NCBI RefSeq assembly: GCF_029919115.1
Contig: NZ_CP123990.1
Span: 3,038,001 to 3,102,000, forward strand
DNA length: 64,000 nucleotides
Direction of reading: 5' to 3'
Source: Variovorax paradoxus
GTDB taxonomy: Bacteria; Pseudomonadota; Gammaproteobacteria; Burkholderiales; Burkholderiaceae_C
The position numbers and the translations under genes were made by a program. Below the pieces are notes generated by a model, which saw nothing but the letters and a program-made list of their open reading frames with translations, did not search any database and was not told the DNA's origin. Below are positions 49,590-58,866 of the stretch, one piece after another (the first letter of the stretch is position 1; each line of letters starts with the position of its first letter).

Positions 49590-50711
49590 ATGAGCACCGG
49601 CACATCACCGTCTTCTTCCCCCGCGACCCAGGCCGTGCGCCTCGCCCCCGAGGCGCGCTATGCGGACGAGCTTGCGCGCCTGCATGCGGCCGACACCGAT
49701 GCGCGGCCCACCGGATGGAAGCTCTCGCCGCGCGCGGTGCGGCGCTTCATCCTCGGCGACGAGAAGCTGCAGGTGAGCCGCAAGTTCTACGGCGACGATC
49801 CGCTGGTGGACCGCGCCATCGTCACGCTCATGGGCCACCAGGGCCTGATGCTGGTGGGCGAGCCGGGCACCGCGAAGTCGCTGCTCTCGGAACTGCTCGC
49901 GGCCGCCATCAGCGGCGATTCGGGGCTCACCGTACAGGGCACGGCGGGCACCACGGAAGACCACATCAAGTACAGCTGGAATTACGCGCTGCTGCTGGCC
50001 GAGGGGCCGAGCCAGCGCGCGCTGGTGCCTTCTCCGCTCTACCAGGCCATGCGCGCGGGCAAGCTGGTGCGCTTCGAGGAAATCACGCGCTGCCCGCCCG
50101 AGATCCAGGACGTGCTGATTTCGTTGATGAGCGACAAGCAGCTCATGATTCCGGAGCTGGGCGACGATGCCCGGCTCTATGCACAGCGCGGCTTCAACAT
50201 CATTGCCACGGCCAACCTGCGCGACCGCGGCGTGCACGAGATGTCGTCCGCGCTCAAGCGCCGCTTCAACTTCGAAACGGTAAAGCCCATCCGCGACCAT
50301 TCGTTCGAGGTCGAGCTGGTGATGGCCCAGTTGAAGCGCGAACTCGACGGCGGCGGCGAATCGCCGGTCGAGGTGCCGCGCGACGTGGTGGCGCTGCTGG
50401 TCACCACCTTCCAGGAACTCCGCGCGGGCCAGACGCAGGACGGCACCGCCATCAAGGGTCTCGATGCCGTGATGTCCACCGCCGAGGCCGTGAACGTGGC
50501 TTATGCGGCGGCCCTGCAGGCGCGCCATTTCAACGGCGGCCAGCTCACAGCGCGCGAGATCGCAGGCCAGCTGCAAGGCGTGGTTCTGAAGGACAGCACC
50601 GACGATGTCAAGCGCGTGCGCCATTACTTCGACACGGTGGTGCGCGAACGCGGCAAGCGCGACGCGCAATGGAAGACCTTTCACGACGCGGCGCGCGCGC
50701 TGTGGCAGTAG
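49590..50711 (+). CDS. MoxR-family AAA+ ATPase, YehL-like
   Basis: 373 residues. Walker A is GEPGTAKS (90-97). The Walker B position reads LVRFEEI (159-165), with Glu in place of the usual Asp before the catalytic Glu. Sensor 1 appears as IIATANLRDRG and the arginine finger region as SSALKRRF. MoxR ATPases act as chaperones or remodellers together with VWA proteins, for example during cofactor or metal insertion, and the VWA protein here is encoded in the same operon. It starts 43 bases after the DUF4132 gene and overlaps the following gene. Confidence 0.88.
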   Translation: MSTGTSPSSSPATQAVRLAPEARYADELARLHAADTDARPTGWKLSPRAVRRFILGDEKLQVSRKFYGDDPLVDRAIVTLMGHQGLMLVGEPGTAKSLLSELLAAAISGDSGLTVQGTAGTTEDHIKYSWNYALLLAEGPSQRALVPSPLYQAMRAGKLVRFEEITRCPPEIQDVLISLMSDKQLMIPELGDDARLYAQRGFNIIATANLRDRGVHEMSSALKRRFNFETVKPIRDHSFEVELVMAQLKRELDGGGESPVEVPRDVVALLVTTFQELRAGQTQDGTAIKGLDAVMSTAEAVNVAYAAALQARHFNGGQLTAREIAGQLQGVVLKDSTDDVKRVRHYFDTVVRERGKRDAQWKTFHDAARALWQ

Positions 50712-53287
50712 CTGCGGAAGCCGGCAGCGTTCTGCCTGCGGCGCTGGAGGCCGCGCGCGGCCGGCTGTTCGGCGAGGATGGCGAGGGCCTGTTCTTCGTG
50801 CCCGTGAGGCACCACAGCCCGGCCTGCGCATTCGCATTGAGGGCGCTGCTGCGCGAGATCAGGCCGGCGGCTGTGCTGGTCGAAGGACCGGACGACCTGA
50901 ACGCCCTGCTGCCGCTGCTGCAGCACGCACGGACCACGGCTCCCGTTGCATGGCTGTGCCAGAGCACCCGGCAGGTGCCGGTCGACGACCCCGACTCGGA
51001 AGAGAAGACGCGCACGGAATCGCGCGCGTCGTTCTTTCCGTTTTGCGACTACAGCCCCGAGTGGATTGCCGTGCGCGAAGGCGCGGCGCTCGGCGCACGC
51101 CTGGGGCTGATCGATCTTCCCTGGAGCGACAAGGCCTGGCATCGCCGCGAAAGCGATCAGGGTGAGGGCGACCCGAGTGACGGCGATGCACGCGACGCAG
51201 CGCGCAGCCTGATGGAAGAGCGCCATTTCGCACACAGCCGCTACCTGAACGCCATGGCCGCCCAGCTCGGCTGCGTCGACCACCAGGAGCTGTGGGACCG
51301 GCTGTTCGAACTGCGCACGTCGGCCGCTCTCGGCGACTGGCGCGCCTTCTTCTCCGACGTGTTCAGCTGGTGCGCGATGGCGCGGCTCGACTACGAGCCC
51401 GAGGTGCTCGAGGCCGAGCTGAGCCTGCCGCGGGAGCGCCACATGGCGGCGCACATCCGCCGCTGGCGCAACGAGGTCGAGGGGCCGATCGTGGTCGTCA
51501 CCGGCGGCTTCCACACGCTCGAACTGGTCAACCGGTGGCAGAAGGCCAAGCCTTCGAAGGCGCCCGCCGGCAAGGACGCACCGGACAACGCATGGCTGAT
51601 CCGCTACAGCTTCGAGCGGCTCGACGCGCTCAACGGCTATGCCTCGGGCATGCCATCGCCCGGCTACTACCAGCAGGTGTGGGAGCGCCTTGAAGCCGGC
51701 GATGCCGACCCGTTTACCGCGGTGGCGCTCGACAGCCTCACCCGCTTTGCGCGCCAGACGCGCGCGCAGGACCATGCCGATGCGGTGTCCACCGCGCTCG
51801 TGCAGGCCGCCGCCGCGCAGGCCATGCGGCTTGCGGCGCTGCGCGGCAATGCCGGTCCCGGCCGGCAGGACCTGCTCGATGCGATCCGCTCCTGCTTCAT
51901 CAAGGGCGCCATCGACGAAGGCACACGCGGCTTTATCGCCGACCTGCGCAACTTCTTGAGCGGCACGCGCATCGGCGACGTGCCGCCTTCGGCAGGCTCG
52001 CCGCCGCTGATCGAGGATGCGCGCAGGCTCGCCCGCCAGGCCGGCGTGCGGCTGGACGACAGCACCGCGCGCGTGGCGCGGCTGGACCTTTATCGCAAGC
52101 CTTCGCACCGCGAGCGCAGCCGTTTCTTCCATGCCATGGCGTACCTCGACACGGGGCTGGGCACCTGGCTCGCGGGGCCGGATTTTCTTGGCAACAGCCG
52201 ATTGCACCTGCTGTTCGAAGAGTGGCGCGCCGCCTGGTCGCCGCTGGTGGAGGCCCGGCTCATCGAGCTGGCGGCCGAAGGCGCAAGCGTGGAGGCCGTC
52301 TGCATGGCCAAGCTGCGCAAGGAAGAGGCTGCGCTGTCCGACCAGGGCCGCGGGCGCAGCGCCAGTGCCGCCGTGGCGCTGTTGATGCGCGCCTGCCTGG
52401 TCGGTCTGCAGTCGCGCCTTCCCCAGCTGCTCTCGATGCTGTCCACGCACCTCGACGAAGATGCCTCGCTCGGCTCGGTGGTCGAGTGCGGGCACCGGCT
52501 CGTCACGCTCTGGCGTGCGCGGGAGCCGCTGGGCGTGCAGCAGCATCCGCAGCTGCGAAGCCTGCTGGAGCGGGTGTGGCCCGCGGCGCTGTTCCTGCTG
52601 CCCGATGTGGGCGGTTGCCCTGAAGAGGGCGAGGCGGGCGCGGTGAAGCAGCTGCTTTCGCTGCGCGAGCTCGGGCGCCTGCTGGCCTCGCTGCAAGCCG
52701 AACTGGAGGAAGCCGGCGACGGTGCCGTCGACCTCGACCTGCTGCGGACGCAGCTCGAACGATTCGCGACCGGTGCATCGGCCGCGCCCGCCGTGGCCGG
52801 CGCTGCTTCGGCCCTGCTGTACCTTGACGGGCACTGGGACGAGAACGCGCTCGACACCGTGGTGCGCCAGCGCTTCGGCGCGGGCGCAGAGCCGCGCGAA
52901 GCGGTGCGTTTTCTGAACGGGGTGATGGCCGCGGCGCCTGAACTGCTGCTGCGCCTGCCCGCGCTGCTCGAGGGCCTCGACGGCCTGGTGCAGGGTTGGG
53001 ACGCCGAAGCCTTCGTGGCGCATCTGCCCGATCTGCGGCAGGCCTTCACGCGCCTGAAGCCGCAAGAGACGTCGGACCTGGCCGGCCGCGTTGCCGCGCT
53101 GCACGGCATGGGCGAAGCAGAGGGCCAGGCGCTCTACCAGATGCACTACGAAACCACCGAACAAGACCTGCACGAAGGCGCACAGCTGCAGCTCGCGCTG
53201 GCCGAGTGCATGCGCCGCGACGGCCTTGCCGCGTGGCTGGCCGCCCCAGAGCACAAGAAGAACAACAACGTCGAAAGCGGGTCATGA
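50702..53287 (+). CDS. DUF5682-family protein, YehM-like
   Basis: About 861 residues, longer than the roughly 760 I recall for E. coli YehM. The N-terminus carries FFVPVRHHSPACAFALRALL (31-50) and VLVEGPDDLN (58-67), a His-rich loop and acidic motif reminiscent of the TraB/ChaN/EreA-type fold. GPIVVVTGGFHTLELVNRW lies further in, and the remainder is helical. The GTG at 50702 overlaps the MoxR stop by ten bases. An ATG at 50669 in the same frame is an alternative, and neither has a good ribosome binding site. The last codons overlap the next gene as ATGA. Activity is unknown. Confidence 0.8.
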   Translation: MAVAAEAGSVLPAALEAARGRLFGEDGEGLFFVPVRHHSPACAFALRALLREIRPAAVLVEGPDDLNALLPLLQHARTTAPVAWLCQSTRQVPVDDPDSEEKTRTESRASFFPFCDYSPEWIAVREGAALGARLGLIDLPWSDKAWHRRESDQGEGDPSDGDARDAARSLMEERHFAHSRYLNAMAAQLGCVDHQELWDRLFELRTSAALGDWRAFFSDVFSWCAMARLDYEPEVLEAELSLPRERHMAAHIRRWRNEVEGPIVVVTGGFHTLELVNRWQKAKPSKAPAGKDAPDNAWLIRYSFERLDALNGYASGMPSPGYYQQVWERLEAGDADPFTAVALDSLTRFARQTRAQDHADAVSTALVQAAAAQAMRLAALRGNAGPGRQDLLDAIRSCFIKGAIDEGTRGFIADLRNFLSGTRIGDVPPSAGSPPLIEDARRLARQAGVRLDDSTARVARLDLYRKPSHRERSRFFHAMAYLDTGLGTWLAGPDFLGNSRLHLLFEEWRAAWSPLVEARLIELAAEGASVEAVCMAKLRKEEAALSDQGRGRSASAAVALLMRACLVGLQSRLPQLLSMLSTHLDEDASLGSVVECGHRLVTLWRAREPLGVQQHPQLRSLLERVWPAALFLLPDVGGCPEEGEAGAVKQLLSLRELGRLLASLQAELEEAGDGAVDLDLLRTQLERFATGASAAPAVAGAASALLYLDGHWDENALDTVVRQRFGAGAEPREAVRFLNGVMAAAPELLLRLPALLEGLDGLVQGWDAEAFVAHLPDLRQAFTRLKPQETSDLAGRVAALHGMGEAEGQALYQMHYETTEQDLHEGAQLQLALAECMRRDGLAAWLAAPEHKKNNNVESGS

Positions 53288-54966
53288 CCATCGATCTCCA
53301 GACGCTCAAGTGCGGCGAATGCGGCAGCAGCGCGCTCAAGCGCACCGGCCTGAACCAGTACGCCTGCCAGCATTGCGGCTCGGTAACGCTGGTGGAGGAC
53401 AACGTTTCCGACCGGCTCGACCGTGTGCTCGAACAGGTCAAGAACGAGGCCGGGCGCCGGCTCGCGGCCGACGAGGCGCAGCGGCGCAAGGCCATGCTGC
53501 GCAATGCCGGCATCGGCATGGCCGTCGTGGCGGTTGTGCTGCTGGTGAGCGCGGTGATCGGAATGCTGTCCGGCCCACGGCCATCGACAAACGCCCCCGC
53601 GGCGCGGCCCGTGGTTGCGCCGCCTGTCGACCGGACCATTCCGACGGAAGGCCTGAAGCTCGGCGAGCCGCGTCAGGTGCTGGTGGGCGGCGGCAGCTCG
53701 GCCGTGCCCAAGCTGCTGGTAGTGGCGCGCAACGAAACCGGCAAGCCGCTCGCACGCGCCGGCATCAAGGCCGTGTACTACGACGGCGACAACCGCGTAG
53801 AAGAGCGCACCGAGACGCTGCCGATCTCCGTGCTGGAGCCGGGCGAGACTGCGCCAGTCCTGATCGACATGCCGAATGGCAAGAACGTCACGCGCCAGGA
53901 ATTGAGCGTGCAGAAGCTGGCAGAACCGTACAAGGCCGCGCAGGGCGAGCGCATGACCTTTGCGCGCGTGCGGCTGGTGCAGCAGGCCGATCGGGTGCGG
54001 CTGGTGGGCCGCATCGTCAACGCACGCAAGGATGCGGCCATGCTCTCCGGCATCGACGTGCTGGCCACGCTGTACGACGATGCGGGGCAGGTAATCGGCT
54101 TGGGCCGCGGCTATGCGCAAGCCAACGAGCTCAAGCCCGGCGCGCCGACCTCGGTGGACCTGAGCATTGCCCGCTTCGGCCGTGCGGCGGCCATTGCGGC
54201 CTGGGACTACCGCATCGGCTACAACACCGTCGATGCCGGCGGCTCGCGCACCGCGGTGCTCAACGCCGAGCGGGTGGTGCGCGCCGTGGGGGCGCCGGAA
54301 AGCTTCAACCCCGACCTGCGCCTGAGCACCGAAGACCTGCTGGCCGAGGACAGCGAGCGCTTCGATGCGAATCAGCTGGAGTTGCTGCCGCTGGTGGCGG
54401 GGCGCAGCAACATCCAGCGGCCGCTGTTCCTGACCGAGCTGGTGAACCGAAGCGCCGACGCGGTGGTGGTGGCGCCGGGCGGCGTGATCTCGCGCTTCGG
54501 CGGCAGCAAGGCCGACGGCACCACCGCCATTGCGGGGCTGGCCTACCTGTACCCGGGCGATCGGTTTCCCATAGTGCTGGAGCCGAACGCCGTGGAGCGC
54601 ATCACCCAGACCCGTGTCGAATGGAAGCCGATGCGCCGTGCCGCGCTGCCGGGCCCGCGCGCACCGCTGGAGGTGCGGGTCACGGGCACCAAGGCCGAGA
54701 CCGGCAGCGTGCTGCTCAACTTCAGCCAGCGCTTCACTTACAAGAGCGTGGAGGTCACGGGCACGGTGAAGAACCCGGGCAACAACGTGGTCGGCAAGGT
54801 GCGCCTGTGGGTGAGCCTGCGCGACCGCAACGGGCAGCTCACCGGCTTCAAGCAGGTGCAGAACCTGCCGGCCATTGCGCCGGGCGAGAGCGTGCCGTTC
54901 CAGGTAGACGTGGAGCAGAACGGGCGGGATTTTGCGAGCGTTTCGACGCTATACCAAACCGAATAG
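53284..54966 (+). CDS. Zinc-ribbon membrane-anchored protein of the yeh-type operon
   Basis: 560 residues. An N-terminal zinc ribbon has Cys10/Cys13 and Cys28/Cys31 (CGEC, CQHC), followed by a charged helix, one membrane segment (about 74-96) and a Pro-rich linker. The large C-terminal part contains beta-sandwich-like repeats with phrases such as [20 protein letters not shown] and [18 protein letters not shown], recalling FxLYD-type domains. The ribbon would face the cytoplasm and the beta domains the periplasm. It overlaps the DUF5682 gene as ATGA and closes the operon. I do not recall this partner in the E. coli locus, so it may be a lineage-specific membrane link. Confidence 0.78.
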   Translation: MTIDLQTLKCGECGSSALKRTGLNQYACQHCGSVTLVEDNVSDRLDRVLEQVKNEAGRRLAADEAQRRKAMLRNAGIGMAVVAVVLLVSAVIGMLSGPRPSTNAPAARPVVAPPVDRTIPTEGLKLGEPRQVLVGGGSSAVPKLLVVARNETGKPLARAGIKAVYYDGDNRVEERTETLPISVLEPGETAPVLIDMPNGKNVTRQELSVQKLAEPYKAAQGERMTFARVRLVQQADRVRLVGRIVNARKDAAMLSGIDVLATLYDDAGQVIGLGRGYAQANELKPGAPTSVDLSIARFGRAAAIAAWDYRIGYNTVDAGGSRTAVLNAERVVRAVGAPESFNPDLRLSTEDLLAEDSERFDANQLELLPLVAGRSNIQRPLFLTELVNRSADAVVVAPGGVISRFGGSKADGTTAIAGLAYLYPGDRFPIVLEPNAVERITQTRVEWKPMRRAALPGPRAPLEVRVTGTKAETGSVLLNFSQRFTYKSVEVTGTVKNPGNNVVGKVRLWVSLRDRNGQLTGFKQVQNLPAIAPGESVPFQVDVEQNGRDFASVSTLYQTE

Positions 54967-54998
54967 CCCCGCCGAGGCGGCGTTGAGCGGTTCGCGCC

Positions 54999-55997
54999 AT
55001 GATGGCGCCCATGATTCCGTTCTCGATCCTCGACCTCTCCCCGATCACCGAGGGCAGCGACGCCGCGCAGTCGTTCCGCAACTCGCTCTCGCTTGCGCAG
55101 CACGGCGAAAAGCTGGGCTACACGCGCTACTGGCTGGCGGAGCACCACGGCATGCCGGGCATTGCGAGCGCCGCGACCGCGGTGCTGCTGTCGTACATCG
55201 GCGCGGGCACCTCCACCATCCGCATCGGCGCCGGCGGCGTGATGCTGCCCAACCATTCGCCGCTGGTGATTGCCGAGCAGTTCGGCACGCTGGAGTCGCT
55301 GTACCCGGGGCGCATCGATCTTGGCCTGGGCCGCGCGCCCGGCTCCGACCAGCGCACCGCGCGTGCGCTGCGCCGCAATCTCGAGTCGGACGCCGACCGG
55401 TTTCCGCAGGACGTGGTCGAGCTGATGGATTTCATGTCCAAGGAGCCGCAGCAGCCGGTGCGCGCGGTGCCCGGCGCGGGGCTCGAAGTGCCGGTGTGGA
55501 TTCTGGGCTCGAGCACCTTCGGCGCCCAGCTGGCTGCACACCTGGGCCTGCCCTATGCGTTTGCCTCGCACTTTGCCCCGCAGCAGCTCATGCAGGCAAT
55601 CCAGATCTACCGCGAGACCTTCAAGCCCTCGGCCCAGTTGCAGAAGCCGTACGTGATGCTGGGCTTCAACGTGTTCGTGGCCGACACCGACCAAGAGGCC
55701 GAATTCCGCGCCACCTCATGGCAGCAGGCCTTCGTGAACCTGCGCAGCGGCCGGCCGGGGCGCCTGCCGCCACCTGTCGAGAACTATCGGCAGAAAGTGG
55801 GCCCGGCGGAGAACGCGCTGCTCGATTCGGTGCTGTCGTGCTCGGCCGTGGGTTCGCCCGCCAGGGTGCGCGAAGGCGTACAGGCCTTCATCGAGCGCAC
55901 CGGTGCCGACGAGCTGATGATCACCTCGCAGGTGTTCGACCACGTGGCGCGGCTGCGCTCGTACGAGCTGCTGGCCGGCCTGCGCAGCCAGGGCTGA
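54999..55997 (+). CDS. LLM-class flavin-dependent oxidoreductase (luciferase-like)
   Basis: 332 residues, a TIM-barrel protein of the bacterial luciferase-like family. Typical features are [14 protein letters not shown] at the start, [17 protein letters not shown] near residue 50, [25 protein letters not shown] and [13 protein letters not shown]. Such enzymes use reduced FMN; the substrate is not evident. Three ATG codons (54999, 55002, 55011) are possible starts, and the last gives the family-typical [11 protein letters not shown]. It follows the yeh-type operon by 32 bases, but I see no functional link. Confidence 0.87.
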   Translation: MMAPMIPFSILDLSPITEGSDAAQSFRNSLSLAQHGEKLGYTRYWLAEHHGMPGIASAATAVLLSYIGAGTSTIRIGAGGVMLPNHSPLVIAEQFGTLESLYPGRIDLGLGRAPGSDQRTARALRRNLESDADRFPQDVVELMDFMSKEPQQPVRAVPGAGLEVPVWILGSSTFGAQLAAHLGLPYAFASHFAPQQLMQAIQIYRETFKPSAQLQKPYVMLGFNVFVADTDQEAEFRATSWQQAFVNLRSGRPGRLPPPVENYRQKVGPAENALLDSVLSCSAVGSPARVREGVQAFIERTGADELMITSQVFDHVARLRSYELLAGLRSQG

Positions 55998-56047
55998 TTT
56001 CCCCCACGCCGCCGCCCCGGGCGCGGGGCTGGGACAATGGCGGGCTT

Positions 56048-57160
56048 ATGGAAAAGCAACGGATCGTGGTGGGACTGAGCGGCGGAGTCGATTCCGCGGT
56101 GACGGCGCACCTGCTCAAGAAGCAGGGGCACGAGGTGGTCGGCATCTTCATGAAGAACTGGGAAGACGACGACGACAGCGAATACTGCTCGTCGAACATC
56201 GACTTCGTGGATGCCGCCAGCGTGGCCGACGTGCTGGGCATCGAGATCGAGCACGTCAATTTCGCGGCCGACTACAAGGACCGCGTGTTCGCCGAGTTCC
56301 TGCGCGAATACAAGGCCGGCCGCACGCCCAACCCCGACGTGCTGTGCAATGCCGAAATCAAGTTCAAGGCCTTTCTCGATCATGCGATGCGTCTGGGCGC
56401 CGAGAAGATCGCCACCGGCCACTACGCGCGCGTGCGGCTGAACGAGGCCACGGGCAAGCACGAACTGCTCAAGGGGCTCGACCCGTCCAAGGACCAGAGC
56501 TACTTTTTGCACCGGCTCAATCAGGCGCAGCTGTCGAAAACGCTGTTCCCGGTGGGCGAACTGCACAAGACCGAAGTGCGCCGCATTGCGGAAGAGATCG
56601 GCCTGCCCAACGCGAAGAAGAAGGATTCGACCGGCATCTGCTTCATCGGCGAGCGGCCGTTCCGCGAGTTCCTGAACCGGTACATCTCCAAGGAGCCGGG
56701 CCCGATCAAGGATGACCGCGGCCGCAAGCTCGGCGAGCACCAGGGCCTGAGCTTCTACACGCTCGGCCAGCGGCAGGGGCTCGGCATCGGCGGCGTCAAG
56801 GAGAAGGGCGCGCAGCGCGGGTCGGGTGACCACTCGCCGTGGTTCGTGGCGCGCAAGGACGTCGAGAAGAACACGCTCTGGGTGGTGCAGGGGCACGACC
56901 ATCCCTGGCTGCTGTCTTCTGCGCTCAAGGCCGGCGATGCGAGCTGGGTTTCCGGCGAGGCGCCCGCGCCGGGCAGCTACGGTTCCAAGGCGCGCTACCG
57001 CCAAGCCGATGCGGCCTGCGACATGGCCAGCGTGGAGGATGCCGGTAGTGAAGCGGCCTTCAGCCTGCGCTTCGGCGAACCGCAGTGGGCCGTCACGCCC
57101 GGCCAATCGGCCGTGCTCTACGACGGCGAGCGCTGCCTCGGGGGCGGCGTCATCGTCTGA
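56048..57160 (+). CDS. mnmA: tRNA-specific 2-thiouridylase MnmA
   Basis: 370 residues. The ATP pyrophosphatase loop [10 protein letters not shown] lies at residues 9-18, the first catalytic cysteine is in [12 protein letters not shown], and the persulfide-forming cysteine is in [11 protein letters not shown]. MnmA thiolates U34 of tRNA for Glu, Gln and Lys using sulfur relayed from IscS. A long frame extends upstream but the ATG at 56048 gives the conserved start. A Nudix gene is convergent immediately downstream; E. coli mnmA also neighbours nudJ. Confidence 0.95.
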   Translation: MEKQRIVVGLSGGVDSAVTAHLLKKQGHEVVGIFMKNWEDDDDSEYCSSNIDFVDAASVADVLGIEIEHVNFAADYKDRVFAEFLREYKAGRTPNPDVLCNAEIKFKAFLDHAMRLGAEKIATGHYARVRLNEATGKHELLKGLDPSKDQSYFLHRLNQAQLSKTLFPVGELHKTEVRRIAEEIGLPNAKKKDSTGICFIGERPFREFLNRYISKEPGPIKDDRGRKLGEHQGLSFYTLGQRQGLGIGGVKEKGAQRGSGDHSPWFVARKDVEKNTLWVVQGHDHPWLLSSALKAGDASWVSGEAPAPGSYGSKARYRQADAACDMASVEDAGSEAAFSLRFGEPQWAVTPGQSAVLYDGERCLGGGVIV

Positions 57161-57190
57161 CTCGCCTGCCGCCGCAGTGCGCAGCGCCTG

Positions 57191-57670
57191 TCAGCGCACC
57201 GATTCGTCGACGCGGATCAGGTCGAGCGGATACCGCTTGCCCGCCAGATAGTCTTCGACGCACTGCAAGAGCAGCGGGCTGCGGTGGCGCGGCACGCTGG
57301 CGCGGATTTCATCGGCGCTCATCCACACGGTGCGCACAATGCCTTCGTCGAGCGGCCGGCCGGCTTCTTCCGCGCCAAGCGTTCCGGCAAAGGCGAAGCG
57401 CATGTAGGTCACGTCTTCCTTGCTGCCCGTGCGATGGCTGGAGCGCGCCATGTAGATGCCGATCAGCGCGGTGGGCGTGAAGGCGTGGGCGGTTTCCTCG
57501 AGCGTTTCGCGGGCGCAGCCCTCGATGGGGGATTCGCCGGGGTCGAGGTGCCCCGCCGGCGTATTGAGCCGGAGCCCCTGGGCTGTGTGCTCCTCGACCA
57601 GCAGGAAGCGGCCGTTCTGCTCGATCACCGCGGCCACGGTGACATTGGGTTTCCAGCGCGGAGTTGTCAT
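57191..57670 (-). CDS. Nudix hydrolase, NudJ-like
   Basis: 159 residues. The Nudix box is clear: GHLDPGESPIEGCARETLEE follows GX5EX7REUXEE. The start VTVAAVIEQNGRFLLVEE and neighbourhood with mnmA match NudJ, which hydrolyses nucleoside di- and triphosphates and HMP-pyrophosphate. The specific substrate here is inferred from context only. Confidence 0.88.
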   Translation of the reverse strand: MTTPRWKPNVTVAAVIEQNGRFLLVEEHTAQGLRLNTPAGHLDPGESPIEGCARETLEETAHAFTPTALIGIYMARSSHRTGSKEDVTYMRFAFAGTLGAEEAGRPLDEGIVRTVWMSADEIRASVPRHRSPLLLQCVEDYLAGKRYPLDLIRVDESVR

Positions 57671-57715
57671 CTGTCTACGGTTTTCTGGCGCAGCGCATAG
57701 CCGCTGAAGCGCAGT

Positions 57716-58429
57716 CTACTGGGCAAAGGCGCTGGGACGCGTATTTGGCTCGACGGTTTCCAGCCTGTAGCCCATGCCGTAGATAGCCAGCAGAAGGAAC
57801 CCGCTCGAAGGACGCAAGGCGAGCTTGGTTCGCAGCCGCGAGATATGGGTGTCGAGCGACCGCGAGAGCGCTTCGACGCCCAAGCCCCAGACCGCCTCGT
57901 GAAGATACTCGCGCGAAAGCAGGCGCCCCAGGTTCTGGAACAGGAAGAGGGCCAGTTCGTACTCGCGGTTTTTCAGGTCGACCTGCACGCCCCTGACCTT
58001 GAGGACGCGTGAAGGCGGAAAGAAGTGGTAGTCGCCGAACACCAGCTCTGCTTCGTGCTGGGCGGGGTAGGACCGGCGGAGCAGTGCGTTGACGCGGGCT
58101 TCCAGTTCCTTGGCATGGTCCGGATTCGCCATGAAGTCGTCGGCGCCGGCATTGAGCCCTTAGACCACTTCGGGATCGTCGCGTTGCGCGTTGACGAAGA
58201 GGATGGGCAGGCGGCTCTTGAGGTCGTTGCGAACGGTCTTCACCACGTCGATGCCGCGGATGTCGGGCAGCCCCCAATCGAGGATCAGGAGATCGAAGGT
58301 TTGCCGGCGCAACGCCTGCAGCAACGTTCGCCCCTCGGTGTAGGGGTGGCATTCGTGCCCGAACCCCGCCATGGCCTGGTTGATCAGTTGAAGCTGATCA
58401 GGCTCGTGATCAAGTACCGCAATACGCAT
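57716..58429 (-). pseudogene. OmpR-type response regulator gene interrupted by an in-frame stop
   Basis: Read from the ATG at 58429, the receiver domain runs MRIAVLDHEPDQ, LLILDWGLPDIRG (phospho-acceptor Asp) and ILFVNAQRDDPEVV, then meets TAA at 58162-58160. The same frame continues at once with GLNAGADDFMANPDHAKELEARVNALLRR and a complete winged-helix domain (YELALFLFQNLGRLLSREYL, LDTHISRLRTKL) to 57716. One base change would restore about 237 residues. The receiver is also degenerate: the conserved Thr/Ser is Asn (FVN) and the conserved Lys before Pro is Asn (ANP). A separate protein could start at the ATG at 58132, giving the DNA-binding half alone. A sequencing error cannot be excluded. 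Confidence 0.8.
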
Positions 58430-58866
58430 TCCATCCCCTTCTTCCGACGTGCCAGCCTCTGAGTGCCGTCGAAGAAGTGTATCTATCTGCGTCTGGGGTA
58501 ATAAATGTTGCCCGTAATTAATGCACGGTATGGAGCCCGATTGCTGCAAACTGGAAGCAGTTGAGAACAATTGAAAACAGATTCGCTCTTTGCCCAGAGT
58601 AGCCAGCGCCGCGCGGTGAGCTGCGAGGTTTGTCGATACGCGCCGGAACGCGCAAGGAAAGCAACCCGCCTTCACTTCTGTGAGTGAGGCAAACCGGGAT
58701 GCGTGCCTCCAATCCCATGTAGCCGCTAGCATTTATGTAGCTACAAACGCAATGATCACGGTCATCAAGAGGCAAATAGATGCTGCCTTCAGGCGACAGT
58801 GATGCCCGTAATCTTGCTGTAAGCTCTGCCCGCGTTCCGTGTTGCCCTTGCCCTGAGGAGATCTCT
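58430..58866. other. 437-base intergenic region upstream of pntAA
   Basis: It separates the broken regulator gene from the divergent pntAA gene. It contains ATGTAGC twice, 18 bases apart (58717 and 58735), the second being part of the palindrome GTAGCTAC (58737-58744), and an AT-rich stretch near 58485-58525. These may belong to the pnt promoter. No convincing gene or RNA was seen in it. Confidence 0.4.

Noticed and set aside
45191..49603. Long minus-strand open frame (about 1470 codons) opposite the DUF4132 gene
   Set aside because: It mirrors the coding frame of a well-supported gene; its composition is typical of antisense frames in high-GC DNA.
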